NCBI GenBank assembly: GCA_902573735.1
Contig: CACGLH010000002.1
Coordinates: 1 to 64,000, forward strand
Source of the DNA: an uncultured Alphaproteobacteria bacterium
GTDB lineage: Bacteria; Pseudomonadota; Alphaproteobacteria; Rhodobacterales; Rhodobacteraceae
Length of the DNA: 64,000 nt
Direction of reading: 5' to 3'
Numbering within the stretch: the stretch's first letter is position 1; every line of letters begins with the position of its first letter. Positions 20,556 to 29,385 of this stretch are shown one piece after another. Made by a program: the position numbers and the translations under genes. Below the pieces are notes generated by a model. The model worked only from the letters and a program-made list of their open reading frames with translations. It made no database searches and had not been told where the DNA came from.

Positions 20556-20744
20556 TTACCTCAACTATAAAAACATCAAAAAAATAACTTTAAATAAACA
20601 TATAAAGAAACTTATAAAATGATCTTAGAAAAAAACATCATATCCAATAAATCAATTAACAATTTTAATAAACATAAAATTCAAATCAGATTTTATAAAT
20701 CTTTAAATTGGTAAGGGTAAATTTAAAATAGAAATTGAAAGAGA

Positions 20745-21362
20745 TTAAAGTAGTTTTGTACTGATTTCATTTATTGATTGTTTAGTGATTTTTTCAGATG
20801 TTTTTATGTCTAATTTTTTTTCAATGCTTTCTTCAGCTATTTTAAAAGCTGCATCTATTATTTCATCCCTAATAGAATTTAAAACATTTTTTTCGTTAGT
20901 TTCTATTTGTTTTTTCGCCATATCTAACTTACGTGCTACTGCATTTTTTATTTCTAACTTAGAATCATCTAATAACTTTCTACTAGTTGTTTCTGCAGAT
21001 TTGATCAATTCCTCTGCTTTTAAAATATTATTTTTATGCTCTCTCTCAGATTTAGCTAAAATAGACTTGGCATCCTCTAATAATCTACTTGCTTCTTCAA
21101 TTTCTCCACGGATGGTATTTGCTCTTTTATCTAAGAGGTTGATGATAATTTTTGGTACCTTAAAGTAGATTAAAACACCAATAAATATAAAAAAAGCAAT
21201 TGCAACAACAAAATCAGTATTTTTCAAACTAAATGGTGGTGCGTCACTGGCAGCATTAGCAGCGTTTGTGCTATATAAAAAAACAAAAAATAAATATTGA
21301 AAGAGGTTTATTAAAATTTTCTTTCGAAAGAGCCTTAGTGATTTTTTCAAGTATGTTTTCAT
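20745..21362 (-). CDS. atpF: ATP synthase F0 subunit b
   Basis: Subunit b forms half of the peripheral stalk that holds F1 against the rotor. The 205 residues have one hydrophobic segment (VVAIAFFIFIGVLIYF, about 48-63), then a long charged helix with LLEDAKSILAKSEREHK that would dimerise with b'. An earlier hydrophobic stretch (about 18-35, ending in NAANAA) could be a cleaved signal-like segment, a known feature of some alphaproteobacterial b subunits. It is last in the I-a-c-b'-b operon; F1 genes are not in the window. Confidence 0.88.
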   Translation of the reverse strand: MKTYLKKSLRLFRKKILINLFQYLFFVFLYSTNAANAASDAPPFSLKNTDFVVAIAFFIFIGVLIYFKVPKIIINLLDKRANTIRGEIEEASRLLEDAKSILAKSEREHKNNILKAEELIKSAETTSRKLLDDSKLEIKNAVARKLDMAKKQIETNEKNVLNSIRDEIIDAAFKIAEESIEKKLDIKTSEKITKQSINEISTKLL

Positions 21363-21384
21363 TTATTTTATTATAATTAATCTT

Positions 21385-21849
21385 CTAGGATATTAGCAAT
21401 TTAACAATTTCAGGAGCCAATTTTTTGGATAATTTACTTACTTCCTTTTTAGAATCAGCTTTTAAAGAAACAATATTTTTCTCAGAAACTTTTATCAATT
21501 CAGCAATTTTTAAATCAATATCTGCAATAGCGTCTTGCGTATTTCTTTTTATTTCATCTTTACAATTTCTCAAAATATCATTTGCTTTTACACGGGCATT
21601 CTCTAATTCAAAATTCAAAGTCTTTTCAACTTCTAAGGCTTTTTCCTTTAATTCCTCAGCTTCTTGAATATCTTCTTCAATTATTTTTCTACGGTTCGTT
21701 AAAGTTTCTTCCATTCGTGGCATTACAAGAAGTCTAATTACTAAAAAAACTAATATAAGAAACAAAAACAACCAAAAGGTTTGGTTATCAAAATTAGAAA
21801 AATCTAATTGAGGCATTCCTATAGAACTTTTTTCCGAACTATTAGCCAT
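21385..21849 (-). CDS. atpG: ATP synthase F0 subunit b'
   Basis: This is the second peripheral stalk subunit, found in alphaproteobacteria and cyanobacteria in place of a b homodimer. The 154 residues begin with a short cytosolic part ending in GMPQLDFSNFDNQTFW, typical of b', then one membrane span (LFLFLILVFLVIRLLVMP, about 28-45), then MEETLTNRRKIIEEDIQ and a charged coiled coil. It lies between atpE and atpF with short gaps. The symbol for b' varies between annotations (atpF', atpG, atpX). Confidence 0.88.
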   Translation of the reverse strand: MANSSEKSSIGMPQLDFSNFDNQTFWLFLFLILVFLVIRLLVMPRMEETLTNRRKIIEEDIQEAEELKEKALEVEKTLNFELENARVKANDILRNCKDEIKRNTQDAIADIDLKIAELIKVSEKNIVSLKADSKKEVSKLSKKLAPEIVKLLIS

Positions 21850-21914
21850 ATTTAACCTTTAAAAAATTAAACTCTTACCATGTTAAATAATTGTAATCAG
21901 GCGAAAACCTGATT

Positions 21915-22151
21915 TTACATTGCATACATAAGTAAAAGAGCTACCAGAAAACTAAAAATTCCTAAAGCTTCAGCAAAAGCAATTCCAATAAACATGGTTG
22001 CAGTTTGACCTGCAGCAGCGTTTGGATTTCTTAGAGCGCCAGAAAGATAATTCCCAACAACATGACCAACACCAACAGCTGCTCCTCCCATTCCTGTACA
22101 TGCTAGACCTGCACCAATTAACTTACCCATTTCTACAAATTCGCCTTCCAT
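21915..22151 (-). CDS. atpE: ATP synthase F0 subunit c
   Basis: Subunit c forms the proton-driven rotor ring. The 78 residues make the classic helical hairpin: a glycine-rich first helix ([19 protein letters not shown]), the polar loop RNP at 41-43, and a second helix with the ion-binding glutamate at position 61 ([11 protein letters not shown]). The sodium-type Gln/Glu-Thr signature is not seen, so proton coupling is the simplest reading. It lies between atpB and the b' gene in the usual alphaproteobacterial order. Confidence 0.96.
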   Translation of the reverse strand: MEGEFVEMGKLIGAGLACTGMGGAAVGVGHVVGNYLSGALRNPNAAAGQTATMFIGIAFAEALGIFSFLVALLLMYAM

Positions 22152-22189
22152 AATTTTCTCCTTATTTAAATTTACTATAATCTTTATCT

Positions 22190-22936
22190 TTAATGACCAG
22201 GGTGTAATGCATCATTCAAATATACGCATGTTAATATTGTAAAAACATAAGCTTGAATAACAACCACTAACATTTCCAAACCATAAACTGCAACAATTGC
22301 AAGAATTGGAGCAATAGCACCTAATCCCATTATACCGGCAAATCCAGCAAATACCTTAATGACGGCATGGCCAGCCATCATATTACCAGCTAACCTAATA
22401 GAATGACTGATGGGCCTAACAAAATAAGATATTACCTCAATAATCAGTAATACAGGTCTCAATGCTAGGGGTGCACTTGATATCCAAAAAAGACCAAGAA
22501 ACTTAAATCCGTTTTTTACAAACCCTAAAATAGTCACAGAAATAAATACTAGTAATGCTAAAATTCCAGTTACTGCAATATGACTAGTGAAAGTGAAACT
22601 GTATGGTAATAATCCTAAAACATTTCCAAAAAGAATGAGAAGAAACAGTGTAAAAATATATGGGAAATATTTAAGACCTTCTTCGCCTGTAATATCCACT
22701 ACCATCTTATGCACAAAGACGTAAATTACTTCAGCTATTGATTGAATTCTTCCAGGAACAACGTCACCTTTCCTAATCCCAAATACAAACAGTAATACAA
22801 TTCCTAAAAGTGCAATAAGCATCCAAAGTGATTGATTAGTAAAAGTATACCATTCAAGATCACCTTCTGAAAACAAAGGTGTTATAATAAATTGGTCCAT
22901 AGGTTTTATTTCAAAAGCACTGGATTCACTTGCCAT
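22190..22936 (-). CDS. atpB: ATP synthase F0 subunit a
   Basis: Subunit a provides the proton half-channels beside the c-ring. The 248-residue protein is strongly hydrophobic, with the essential arginine in [14 protein letters not shown] and a conserved C-terminal membrane region ending in [20 protein letters not shown]. Early residues include FTNQSLWML. It is second in the operon after atpI and 38 bases ahead of atpE. Confidence 0.95.
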   Translation of the reverse strand: MASESSAFEIKPMDQFIITPLFSEGDLEWYTFTNQSLWMLIALLGIVLLFVFGIRKGDVVPGRIQSIAEVIYVFVHKMVVDITGEEGLKYFPYIFTLFLLILFGNVLGLLPYSFTFTSHIAVTGILALLVFISVTILGFVKNGFKFLGLFWISSAPLALRPVLLIIEVISYFVRPISHSIRLAGNMMAGHAVIKVFAGFAGIMGLGAIAPILAIVAVYGLEMLVVVIQAYVFTILTCVYLNDALHPGH

Positions 22937-23012
22937 AACACTTAACCATTTTTCATCTTAATAACTAATAAGAAATATTGGTAAATATTACAAGCGATAA
23001 AATTAGTACATT

Positions 23013-23309
23013 CTATTCTTTGATTTCTTTTGCTGTTTTCATCATAGTTTTAACTCCAGCTGCAAATCCTAAAAAAATCATTATTATTAAAAAAATTGGG
23101 GTTGTATTAAATAGATAATCTAAACCAAATCCTAGTAAAACCCCTATTAATATCCCTATAACCAATTCTAAGATCATTCGCCACCCAATATGAGCAGATT
23201 TAAATGCCTGTCCGTTAGAATTTTTATTTAGATTCTTTTTTTTACGAATTTCATTTAATTTGTCATCTAAATCTTTAAGTTGTTGGTTTTTAATATCAGA
23301 GGGTAACAT
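23013..23309 (-). CDS. atpI: ATP synthase-associated AtpI-like protein
   Basis: A 98-residue protein with a charged N-terminus (DLDDKLNEIRKKK) and two membrane segments, LVIGILIGVLLGFGLDYLF and IFLIIMIFLGFAAGV, matches the AtpI / F0F1-ATPase-subunit family. It sits at the head of the F0 operon, 76 bases before atpB. AtpI proteins help assemble the c-ring or carry ions and are usually not essential. The start ATG at 23307-23309 is the only good choice. Confidence 0.85.
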   Translation of the reverse strand: MLPSDIKNQQLKDLDDKLNEIRKKKNLNKNSNGQAFKSAHIGWRMILELVIGILIGVLLGFGLDYLFNTTPIFLIIMIFLGFAAGVKTMMKTAKEIKE

Positions 23310-23370
23310 TTTATAATTCAGATTAAAAATAAAAATTTATTAAGCATATTGTAAAATTTTACTAATATAT

Positions 23371-23946
23371 TCAATTACAATTCCTTAATTGCCTTTCAAA
23401 TAGGTTAGCGGTACTTGCAGTTCTTTTTGCCACGGCCATAAGAGCTTCACTTGATTTGTATCTTCCACTTGCATATCCAGCATGACCTTGATGATATGCT
23501 AAATATTGTCTGTAAACATTGGATTTTGCAATTTTTAATTTTTTATTTGTCTGAGTTACATACCATCCAATAAAGTCTGTAGAATCATAAAAATTTGTTC
23601 TACTAGCACTTCTATTACCCGTATCTTTTTTATACCAATCCCATGTTCCATTTAAGGCCTGTGAATAACCATAAGCAGAAGAAATACGACCGTTAGGAAT
23701 AATTCCTAAAAAAAACTTTCTTGGTGTCTTAGCTCTTGCCCTAAAATTTGATTCTGTTTTTATAAACGCTAATTGTAAAGCAGGGGATACTCCCCACTTC
23801 TTGCTAGTTTTTTTTACCGCCCTTTTCCATGAAGATTTGTGATCAAGTAGATCACATGCATTATTTTGGTGCGACGGAATACGGTTGAAAACCCCACAAG
23901 ATTGTATCAACACAAATGCTAATAGTATTAAAGTTTTTATGATCAT
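23371..23946 (-). CDS. Lytic-transglycosylase-like (SLT) lipoprotein
   Basis: The protein (191 residues from the ATG at 23944-23946; an upstream TTG would add five) starts with a lipoprotein signal, TLILLAFVLIQSC, whose Cys would be acylated. The mature part is a goose-lysozyme-like SLT domain: LAFIKTESNFRARAK holds the catalytic glutamate, SSAYGYSQALNGTWDWYK and YLAYHQGHAGY follow. It resembles small EmtA-type membrane-bound transglycosylases that cut peptidoglycan strands. It is divergent from hspQ and downstream of nothing on its strand. Confidence 0.82.
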   Translation of the reverse strand: MIIKTLILLAFVLIQSCGVFNRIPSHQNNACDLLDHKSSWKRAVKKTSKKWGVSPALQLAFIKTESNFRARAKTPRKFFLGIIPNGRISSAYGYSQALNGTWDWYKKDTGNRSASRTNFYDSTDFIGWYVTQTNKKLKIAKSNVYRQYLAYHQGHAGYASGRYKSSEALMAVAKRTASTANLFERQLRNCN

Positions 23947-24013
23947 TTTTTTACTGCTCAATCTATGATAATACTTTTAACTTAGAAGGTCTAACAAAAA
24001 ATAAAGGATATAC

Positions 24014-24048
24014 TTGTAGACAAGAATTCAAAACATAGATATTGTCTA
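24014..24048 (+). promoter_or_regulatory. Possible hspQ promoter overlapped by an inverted repeat
   Basis: TTGTAG at 24014-24019 and TAGATA at 24036-24041 are 16 bases apart and would start transcription about 13 bases before the hspQ ribosome site. The CTTG at 24013 is also what a heat-shock sigma-32 -35 box shows, but the -10 is not a clear sigma-32 type. TAGACAA (24017-24023) and TTGTCTA (24042-24048) are exact inverted copies around the -10, a possible repressor site. This is a visual call without expression data. Confidence 0.35.
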
Positions 24049-24061
24049 TAGGGAGGAATTG

Positions 24062-24388
24062 ATGGAACAGAAAAAGGCAAAATTTGCAATTGGCGCAATA
24101 GTGAAGCATAAAATACACCCTTTTAGAGGTGTGATATTTGATGTTGATCCTACTTTTTCAAATACTGAAGAGTGGTGGAATTCAATTCCAAAAAATTATA
24201 GACCCAAAAAAGATCAACCATTTTATCATCTCCTAGCTGAAAATGACACAAGCTATTATGTTGCTTACGTTTCAGAGCAAAATTTGTTACCAGACGATAG
24301 TGGCGACCCAGTGGATCATCCCGAAGTGACAGAACTTTTTGAAAATTTATCTAATGGGAAATATACCTTAACTGATCGACTGCATTAG
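24062..24388 (+). CDS. hspQ: Heat shock protein HspQ (YccV family)
   Basis: The 108-residue protein matches HspQ, a hemimethylated-DNA-binding/YccV-fold protein that in enterobacteria modulates Lon and helps degrade unstable DnaA. Visible features are FAIGAIVKHKIHPFRGVI, then EEWWNSIP and QPFYHLLAENDTSYYVAYV, ending in LPDDSGDPVDHPEV. The ATG at 24062 is preferred over a TTG three bases earlier because GGGAGG at 24051-24056 spaces correctly only to the ATG. It stands alone, divergent from the lipoprotein gene and convergent with the transpeptidase gene, one base apart. Confidence 0.9.
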   Translation: MEQKKAKFAIGAIVKHKIHPFRGVIFDVDPTFSNTEEWWNSIPKNYRPKKDQPFYHLLAENDTSYYVAYVSEQNLLPDDSGDPVDHPEVTELFENLSNGKYTLTDRLH

Positions 24389-24389
24389 A

Positions 24390-25976
24390 TTAGTATCCAA
24401 GAGCGCATCCATCCTTTCTTGGATCAGATCCTCCGATAAGAATGTCTTTTTTCATGTCATAGATGATGGCTTGTGCTCCTCCAATAGGCTGATCTGGCCT
24501 AAGAATTTTATGCCCCATTTTTTCCAGATCTTTTGCAATTTTTTCAGGATATCCTTCTTCTAATTTTAAATATCCATTTTCAGGAAAACTTCTTGGAAAG
24601 TCTATTGCTGTTTGAATATCCATTCCATAGTCAATAACATTTGAAACTAAACGAGCGTGGCCATTAGCCTGATACTGACCGCCCATAACACCAAAAGGCA
24701 TAATAAATTCATCATCTTTTTTTAGAAAAGCAGGTATGATAGTATGTAATGGTCTTTTATTTCCAACTAACTCATTAGGATGACCACTTTCTAAGGAAAA
24801 CCCCGCGCCCCTATTATGAAAAAGTAATCCAAATTTTTCTGAAGCATATCCAGAGCCAAAACTATTAAAGATCGAAAAAATTAAAGACACCATTTGCCTA
24901 TTCTTATCAATTACAGTCAAATAAACTGTGTCTCTATGGTGATTATCCCATTTGGTATTAATTTCATTATTGGCATTATTCAAATCAATTTGATTTAAAT
25001 ATTTTTCTATCAATTCATCAGAACAAAAATGCTTCAGTTCAAAATCATAAAAATTTGGGTCACCAATGTATTTATTTCTTATGTTATAAGCAATTTTTAC
25101 AACCTCAGCCTCTAAGTGCACCCTTTCAGCTGACGAAGGATCAAAATTACTAATGTTCAATCTATCTAACATTTTTTTTATCAAAAAAGCTGTTACTCCC
25201 TGACCATTTGGTGGTAGTTCAACTAAAGCATGTTTGTCAAAATTAATGGTAATGGGATCTACATATTCAAAAGATACATTTTTAAGATCATCATGTGTAT
25301 GAGCACCACCCAACTTCTTCAAAGAAGAAATAAGATCATTTGCAACTTCCCCTTCATAAAAACCCTTGGCTCCATTTTTTGCAAATTCTCTTAAGACCTT
25401 TGCCTGTTGGGGAGCTTTAAAAAGATCTCCAATTTTATATGACGCACCATTTTTTGTATAAAATTCTTTAGCGATACCTTTTAGATTTCCAATTGAATAA
25501 TTCCAATCAAACGCCACCCTTGGAGAAACTGGAACTCCTTGCTCTGCGTAAGTTATTGCTGGTTTACATATTTCATACAAATCTAATTTACAAAAATTAT
25601 TATGAAGACTTTCAAAAGCTTTCATTGCTCCAGGCAAGGTTATAGATGAAATATTAGTTTCAGGAATTTTTTTAAAACCATTTGACTTTAAAATTTCAGG
25701 ATTTGCCTGATTTGGTGATTTTCCTGAACCATTTAATCCTATAAATTTTTTATCATTAGGTTGTGAAATAATACAAAAAAGATCACCAAAATATCCTGTT
25801 GATTGAGGTTCACACAAAGGTAAAACAAATGCCATGGCCATTGCCGCATCAACAGCATTACCACCTTTTTTTAAAATCTCCACACCAATCAAAGATGACA
25901 AAGAATGAGAAGATGCAACCATACCATTATTAGACAATACTAAAGATCGACCTGGTTTTTGAAAATTTCTTATCAC
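24390..25976 (-). CDS. Gamma-glutamyltranspeptidase-family Ntn hydrolase
   Basis: The 528 residues follow the GGT fold: GVEILKKGGNAVDAAMAMAF near the N-terminus, STGYFGDLF, then ELPPNGQGVTAFL, and the processing site with the catalytic Thr in HRDTVYLTVIDKN near residue 350, followed by SIFNSFGSGY. MGGQYQANGH and the C-terminal DPRKDGCALGY are conserved. The motif is the RDTVYL form seen in the YwrD/acylase-like branch rather than the TTH form of E. coli Ggt, so the substrate may be a different amide. No signal peptide is visible, so it is likely cytoplasmic. Confidence 0.82.
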   Translation of the reverse strand: MIRNFQKPGRSLVLSNNGMVASSHSLSSLIGVEILKKGGNAVDAAMAMAFVLPLCEPQSTGYFGDLFCIISQPNDKKFIGLNGSGKSPNQANPEILKSNGFKKIPETNISSITLPGAMKAFESLHNNFCKLDLYEICKPAITYAEQGVPVSPRVAFDWNYSIGNLKGIAKEFYTKNGASYKIGDLFKAPQQAKVLREFAKNGAKGFYEGEVANDLISSLKKLGGAHTHDDLKNVSFEYVDPITINFDKHALVELPPNGQGVTAFLIKKMLDRLNISNFDPSSAERVHLEAEVVKIAYNIRNKYIGDPNFYDFELKHFCSDELIEKYLNQIDLNNANNEINTKWDNHHRDTVYLTVIDKNRQMVSLIFSIFNSFGSGYASEKFGLLFHNRGAGFSLESGHPNELVGNKRPLHTIIPAFLKKDDEFIMPFGVMGGQYQANGHARLVSNVIDYGMDIQTAIDFPRSFPENGYLKLEEGYPEKIAKDLEKMGHKILRPDQPIGGAQAIIYDMKKDILIGGSDPRKDGCALGY

Positions 25977-26034
25977 TAAATTTTTATTTCCAAAAAAATT
26001 ACAATTATTTACTTAATTCAAGATAAAAAAGATG

Positions 26035-26406
26035 TCATTTTACAATTCTGAATAATTTAGCCTCTAAAGGCTTCAGGACTGTAGATAAATCGTTACCTCT
26101 CTTTAAAATTTTGCCATCCATAGCAATGACTGAAAAAACCTCTCTTTTATTTGAGTTTTTGGGCATTTTTTTCACCTTATAAATTGGATACTCAGAAGAA
26201 TGCCGATAAATTGAAAAAATGGAAAAATCCCTAAGTATTGAAATGCCATAGTCCCGCCATTCACCTAATGCTACCATTTTTCCATAAATATTTAAAATTT
26301 TTCCTAGTTCATTTTTATCAAACGATACCTTATTATCAAATTTTTTTGGTGAATAAATATTATGAATTTTGTCTTTAGCTACATTCATCATTTGATAGTA
26401 TCTCAA
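26035..26406 (-). CDS. DUF2794 family protein
   Basis: The 123 residues match the alphaproteobacterial DUF2794 family by VSFDKNELGKIL, YGKMVALGEWRDYGISIL (about 41-58), FSIYRHSSEYPIY and ILKRGNDLSTVL. No function is known for the family; the protein is small, soluble and has no obvious catalytic motif. An ATG six codons later is an alternative start. It is 58 bases upstream of the transpeptidase gene on the same strand. Confidence 0.75.
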   Translation of the reverse strand: MRYYQMMNVAKDKIHNIYSPKKFDNKVSFDKNELGKILNIYGKMVALGEWRDYGISILRDFSIFSIYRHSSEYPIYKVKKMPKNSNKREVFSVIAMDGKILKRGNDLSTVLKPLEAKLFRIVK

Positions 26407-26461
26407 AAAAATCAGACTTTAAATAATTTTTTAATCATTACCATTATAAATATTAAATCCA

Positions 26462-27885
26462 TTATGTTTGTCTGGAATAAATATCGTCATATCTTATTAT
26501 ATCATCTTCTCCTAAATAAGATCCTATTTGTATCTCTATAATTAATAATGGAATTATACCTTCATTTTCTAATCGATGTTTAAATCCTAATGGGACATAT
26601 GTTGATTCTCCTGGTTTTAACATAATCGTTTTATTATTAATTGTTACTTTGGCTGTGCCTTCTACAATAACCCAATGTTCTGAACGGTGCTTATGACTTT
26701 GTAAACTCAATTTACCACCAACCAATACACATATCCTTTTTACTTGAAATTGTGGACCTTTTGTTAAGGATTCATACCATCCCCAAGGCCTATATTGCTT
26801 GGGGAAATTATCCGCTTGCTCAATACTTTTTCTTCTAAGGTTTTCTACAACTTTTTTAACATCTTGAGCCCTATTTTTATTAGCAACTAAAACGGCATCA
26901 GGCATAGCAATCGTGACAATATCCATAACACCTAGTCCAACTAATTGAGTTTTATTATCCTCAGATCTAAAGAGACTGTTGTCACAATCAATGGTTGAAA
27001 CATTAGTTGATTTTACTAAAGTATTTTGATTAGATTTTTGCTCATCCCATAGTGCATCCCAAGAACCTAAATCGGACCATTTTCCATCAAACGGAACTAC
27101 TGATAAATTATTTACTTTTTCTAAGATTGCATAATCAATTGATATATCTTCACATTTAGACCATGAATCTTTTTCTAATCTAAAAAAATCTAAATCAAAA
27201 CTACCATTTTCTAATGATTCACTTACATGTAATAAGGTATTGTTTGAAAATTTTTCAAATGCTCTTATGATTTCTTTTGCTGTAAATAAAAATATCCCGC
27301 TATTCCATAAATAATTTCCAGAAGCCAACATTTCTCTTGCTTTTTCTTTTTCAGGCTTTTCAATAAATCCAGAAACCTTTTGAGGTATTAGATTACTGCT
27401 TTCAGATAATCTAAGATAACCATAGGCCGTCTCGTGTTTTGTTGGCTTTATACCGAATGTTACCAATTCACCTTTTTTTAATTGTTCTAACCCTCTTAGA
27501 ACACATTCCTCAAATAGTTTTACCTGAGGTATAAAATGACCAGACGGGCATACCAACATAATTGAATTCGGATTTTGTTTTTTTAAAAATAATGCATCAG
27601 CAAGAATTGCAGGTGCAGTATTTTTAGTTTCAGGTTCAATAGTGATTTTATTTGGTTCAACTCCAACTTTTCTAAATTGCTCTCTAATGATGAAGCGATA
27701 CACCTCGTTGGTTAATATAATCAGATTTTCAAATTTTAATTTTTTATTTTTTTTAGCAAATAGCACTCTGTCTTGTGATAAAGTATTCTTACCTTTAAAA
27801 TTTAAAAAATGCTTGGTTAGTTTTTTCTAGATAGAGGTCAGAGCCTAGTACCAGTTCCACCAGCTAAAATAATAGGAAATAACAT
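26462..27885 (-). pseudogene. manC: Broken mannose-1-phosphate guanylyltransferase / mannose-6-phosphate isomerase (manC)
   Basis: The 3' part encodes a nearly complete type II ManC: guanylyltransferase blocks (EPETKNTAPAI, GFIEKPE, YLWNSGIFLF, ISIDYAILEK, WSDLGSWDALW) then the isomerase cupin (LSLQSHKHRSEHWVIVEGTAK, split here by one residue only in description). The 5' end is damaged. From the ATG at 27885 the frame gives the nucleotide-binding signature AGGTGTRL, but the next codon is TGA where Trp is invariant; a TAA replaces the Tyr eight codons on; and one base is lost right after, which shifts the frame. A GTG at 27766 would restart translation but without the GTP-binding loop. DH of the conserved acidic motif is GH. 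An intact manC lies at 54890-56317. Confidence 0.88.
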
Positions 27886-28061
27886 AAAAATTCCATAAAA
27901 GATTATTTTATAAATTATTGTTACTTTTGAATATCATTAAGACTAGGTTATTAACTAAAATTTTTATTTAAATGATTTTTTTCCAAAGAAGATTATTACC
28001 TCTTTAAGTTAAATCACTTAACAGAATAAAATTATAGATATTAATATACAATCCATTTAAT

Positions 28062-28083
28062 AAAAAATCCTATAGGATTTTTT
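28062..28083 (-). terminator. Rho-independent terminator after the WecA-like gene
   Basis: AAAAAATCC and GGATTTTTT are exact inverted copies around a four-base TATA loop, starting three bases past the end of the - strand WecA-like gene. The A/T flanks supply a U-run on either strand, so it could work in both directions. The GC part of the stem is only two pairs plus AT pairs, so strength is uncertain. Confidence 0.55.
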
Positions 28084-28085
28084 TA

Positions 28086-29219
28086 CTATTTTGATTTATT
28101 AAATTTAGAAATAAAAAGCCAAAATGGCATAGAAAAAGTTGAAATATTTTTTCTCATTCTATGATTTTTTAAAACTAAAAGAATATTATAATAACTAAAT
28201 ACGTATAATGAAGCAGATATCAAAATTATCATTAATCCAGCATTCACATCGTGACTAAATTTAACCCCAAATATAATTGGAAAAAAGGTAAGAGGTAATA
28301 TAATAGCAGTAGCTAAAGGGTTTGAAATTCTACGAGAAATTTCTTTTTTTGATACTATTTCAATCGATCTCATTATTAACTGATGAAAATGTAATAAATC
28401 AGGCCTATTAGTTGGTTTTCCTTTTAAAACTCTTCGAAATATAGAAAAAAGAGTATCCATCACTGGCCAAAAAACTATTGCTAAAAGGGACCAAGCTGAT
28501 AATTCTGGATTTCTAGACAATAGTATAATTAATTGCCAAGCTATTATGAAACCTATGGAATATGCACCAGCATCACCCAAAAAAATCCTACCTGTTGGAT
28601 AACTAGCAAAAAAAAGCCCTAGACTTGCAAAAGCGATTAAAGCTCCAGCAATTGCAATTTTTTCTTCACCAACATTTGAGGCTATTAAAAAAATACCAAT
28701 TGAGATTATAACAATTTTTGCAGAGGCAAAACCGTGTATGCCGTCAATAAAGTTAATTGCATTTATCATTCCTACTGAAGCAAAAACTGTAAAAAAAATT
28801 CCAAAAATAGAAATTTGCAAAAAATTATCAAAAAATGGAAAGTCAACATTATTCAACCAATATTTTGATAAATAAATCGCCAATAAAGAAGACATAGATC
28901 CTACAAAAAGTCTTATTTTTGGATTTGTTTCAAAGTGTATATCTTCCAAAAAACCCATAACGAAAATTGGGAAAAGACAAATAAAAAACCAAAATTTGAA
29001 AATTCCACCAAATATTAATTCCACTGTAATTATAGAAATTAAAATACCAAATCCTCCCAATCGAGGAGTAGCATTAATATGAGCTGTTTGAACTCTCTTA
29101 AAAGATTTATCTACTAGTTTGAAGTTTTTAAAAATTAAAATACAGATAATTGAAAAAAAATAAGACAAGACGCAAGCTATAATCATAATTGCTAGAAATT
29201 TTACAGATAAAAATTGCAT
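28086..29219 (-). CDS. WecA/MraY-like polyprenyl-phosphate sugar-1-phosphate transferase
   Basis: The 377-residue polytopic protein belongs to the glycosyltransferase family that loads UDP-HexNAc onto undecaprenyl phosphate, the first step of lipid-linked glycan assembly. It has about ten membrane segments and the family motifs: HINATPRLGG near residue 50, NAINFIDGIHG near 158, FLGDAGAYSIGF near 215, and a loop with RPDLLHFHQLIMR. It is the only clear initiating transferase in the window, so it likely starts the exopolysaccharide repeat unit made by the genes to the right. It lies between the broken manC and the NusG-like gene, all on the - strand. Confidence 0.88.
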   Translation of the reverse strand: MQFLSVKFLAIMIIACVLSYFFSIICILIFKNFKLVDKSFKRVQTAHINATPRLGGFGILISIITVELIFGGIFKFWFFICLFPIFVMGFLEDIHFETNPKIRLFVGSMSSLLAIYLSKYWLNNVDFPFFDNFLQISIFGIFFTVFASVGMINAINFIDGIHGFASAKIVIISIGIFLIASNVGEEKIAIAGALIAFASLGLFFASYPTGRIFLGDAGAYSIGFIIAWQLIILLSRNPELSAWSLLAIVFWPVMDTLFSIFRRVLKGKPTNRPDLLHFHQLIMRSIEIVSKKEISRRISNPLATAIILPLTFFPIIFGVKFSHDVNAGLMIILISASLYVFSYYNILLVLKNHRMRKNISTFSMPFWLFISKFNKSK

Positions 29220-29260
29220 ATTAAATTAATTTAATAAATAAAATATACTTGTAATTTTCA

Positions 29261-29385
29261 TAAAATAATTTTCAAACGAAATTTTTTTTTTGTAAAGATA
29301 AAAAATTTCTAATCATCATAAATTAAAATAATTTTCAAATGAAATTTTTTTTTGTAAAGATAAAAAATTTCTAATCATCATAAAT
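29261..29385. repeat. Tandem duplication, two ~63-base copies
   Basis: Copy 1 (29261-29323) and copy 2 (29324-29385) are head-to-tail and differ at one C/T and one T-run length. Copy 2 contains the last five codons and stop of the - strand NusG-like gene plus its 3' flank; copy 1 is a second, untranslated set of the same end. Each copy contains an A/T-only inverted repeat (GAAATTTTTT and AAAAAATTTC) that might form a hairpin past the stop. Confidence 0.92.

Noticed and set aside
20702-20727. Terminator for the ATP synthase operon (TTTAAATT / AATTTAAA)
   Set aside because: The dyad is made only of A/T pairs with a ten-base loop; such pairs are expected by chance in this DNA.
26462-27766. Functional shorter ManC starting at the GTG at 27766
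   Set aside because: It would lack the GTP-binding loop that is required in all ManC proteins, and the missing loop is still visible upstream in a broken frame.
27764-27885. TGA in manC read as tryptophan (alternative genetic code)
   Set aside because: TGA is used as a true stop by many intact genes here (for example pseB and several overlap junctions), and a TAA and a deletion follow within 30 bases.
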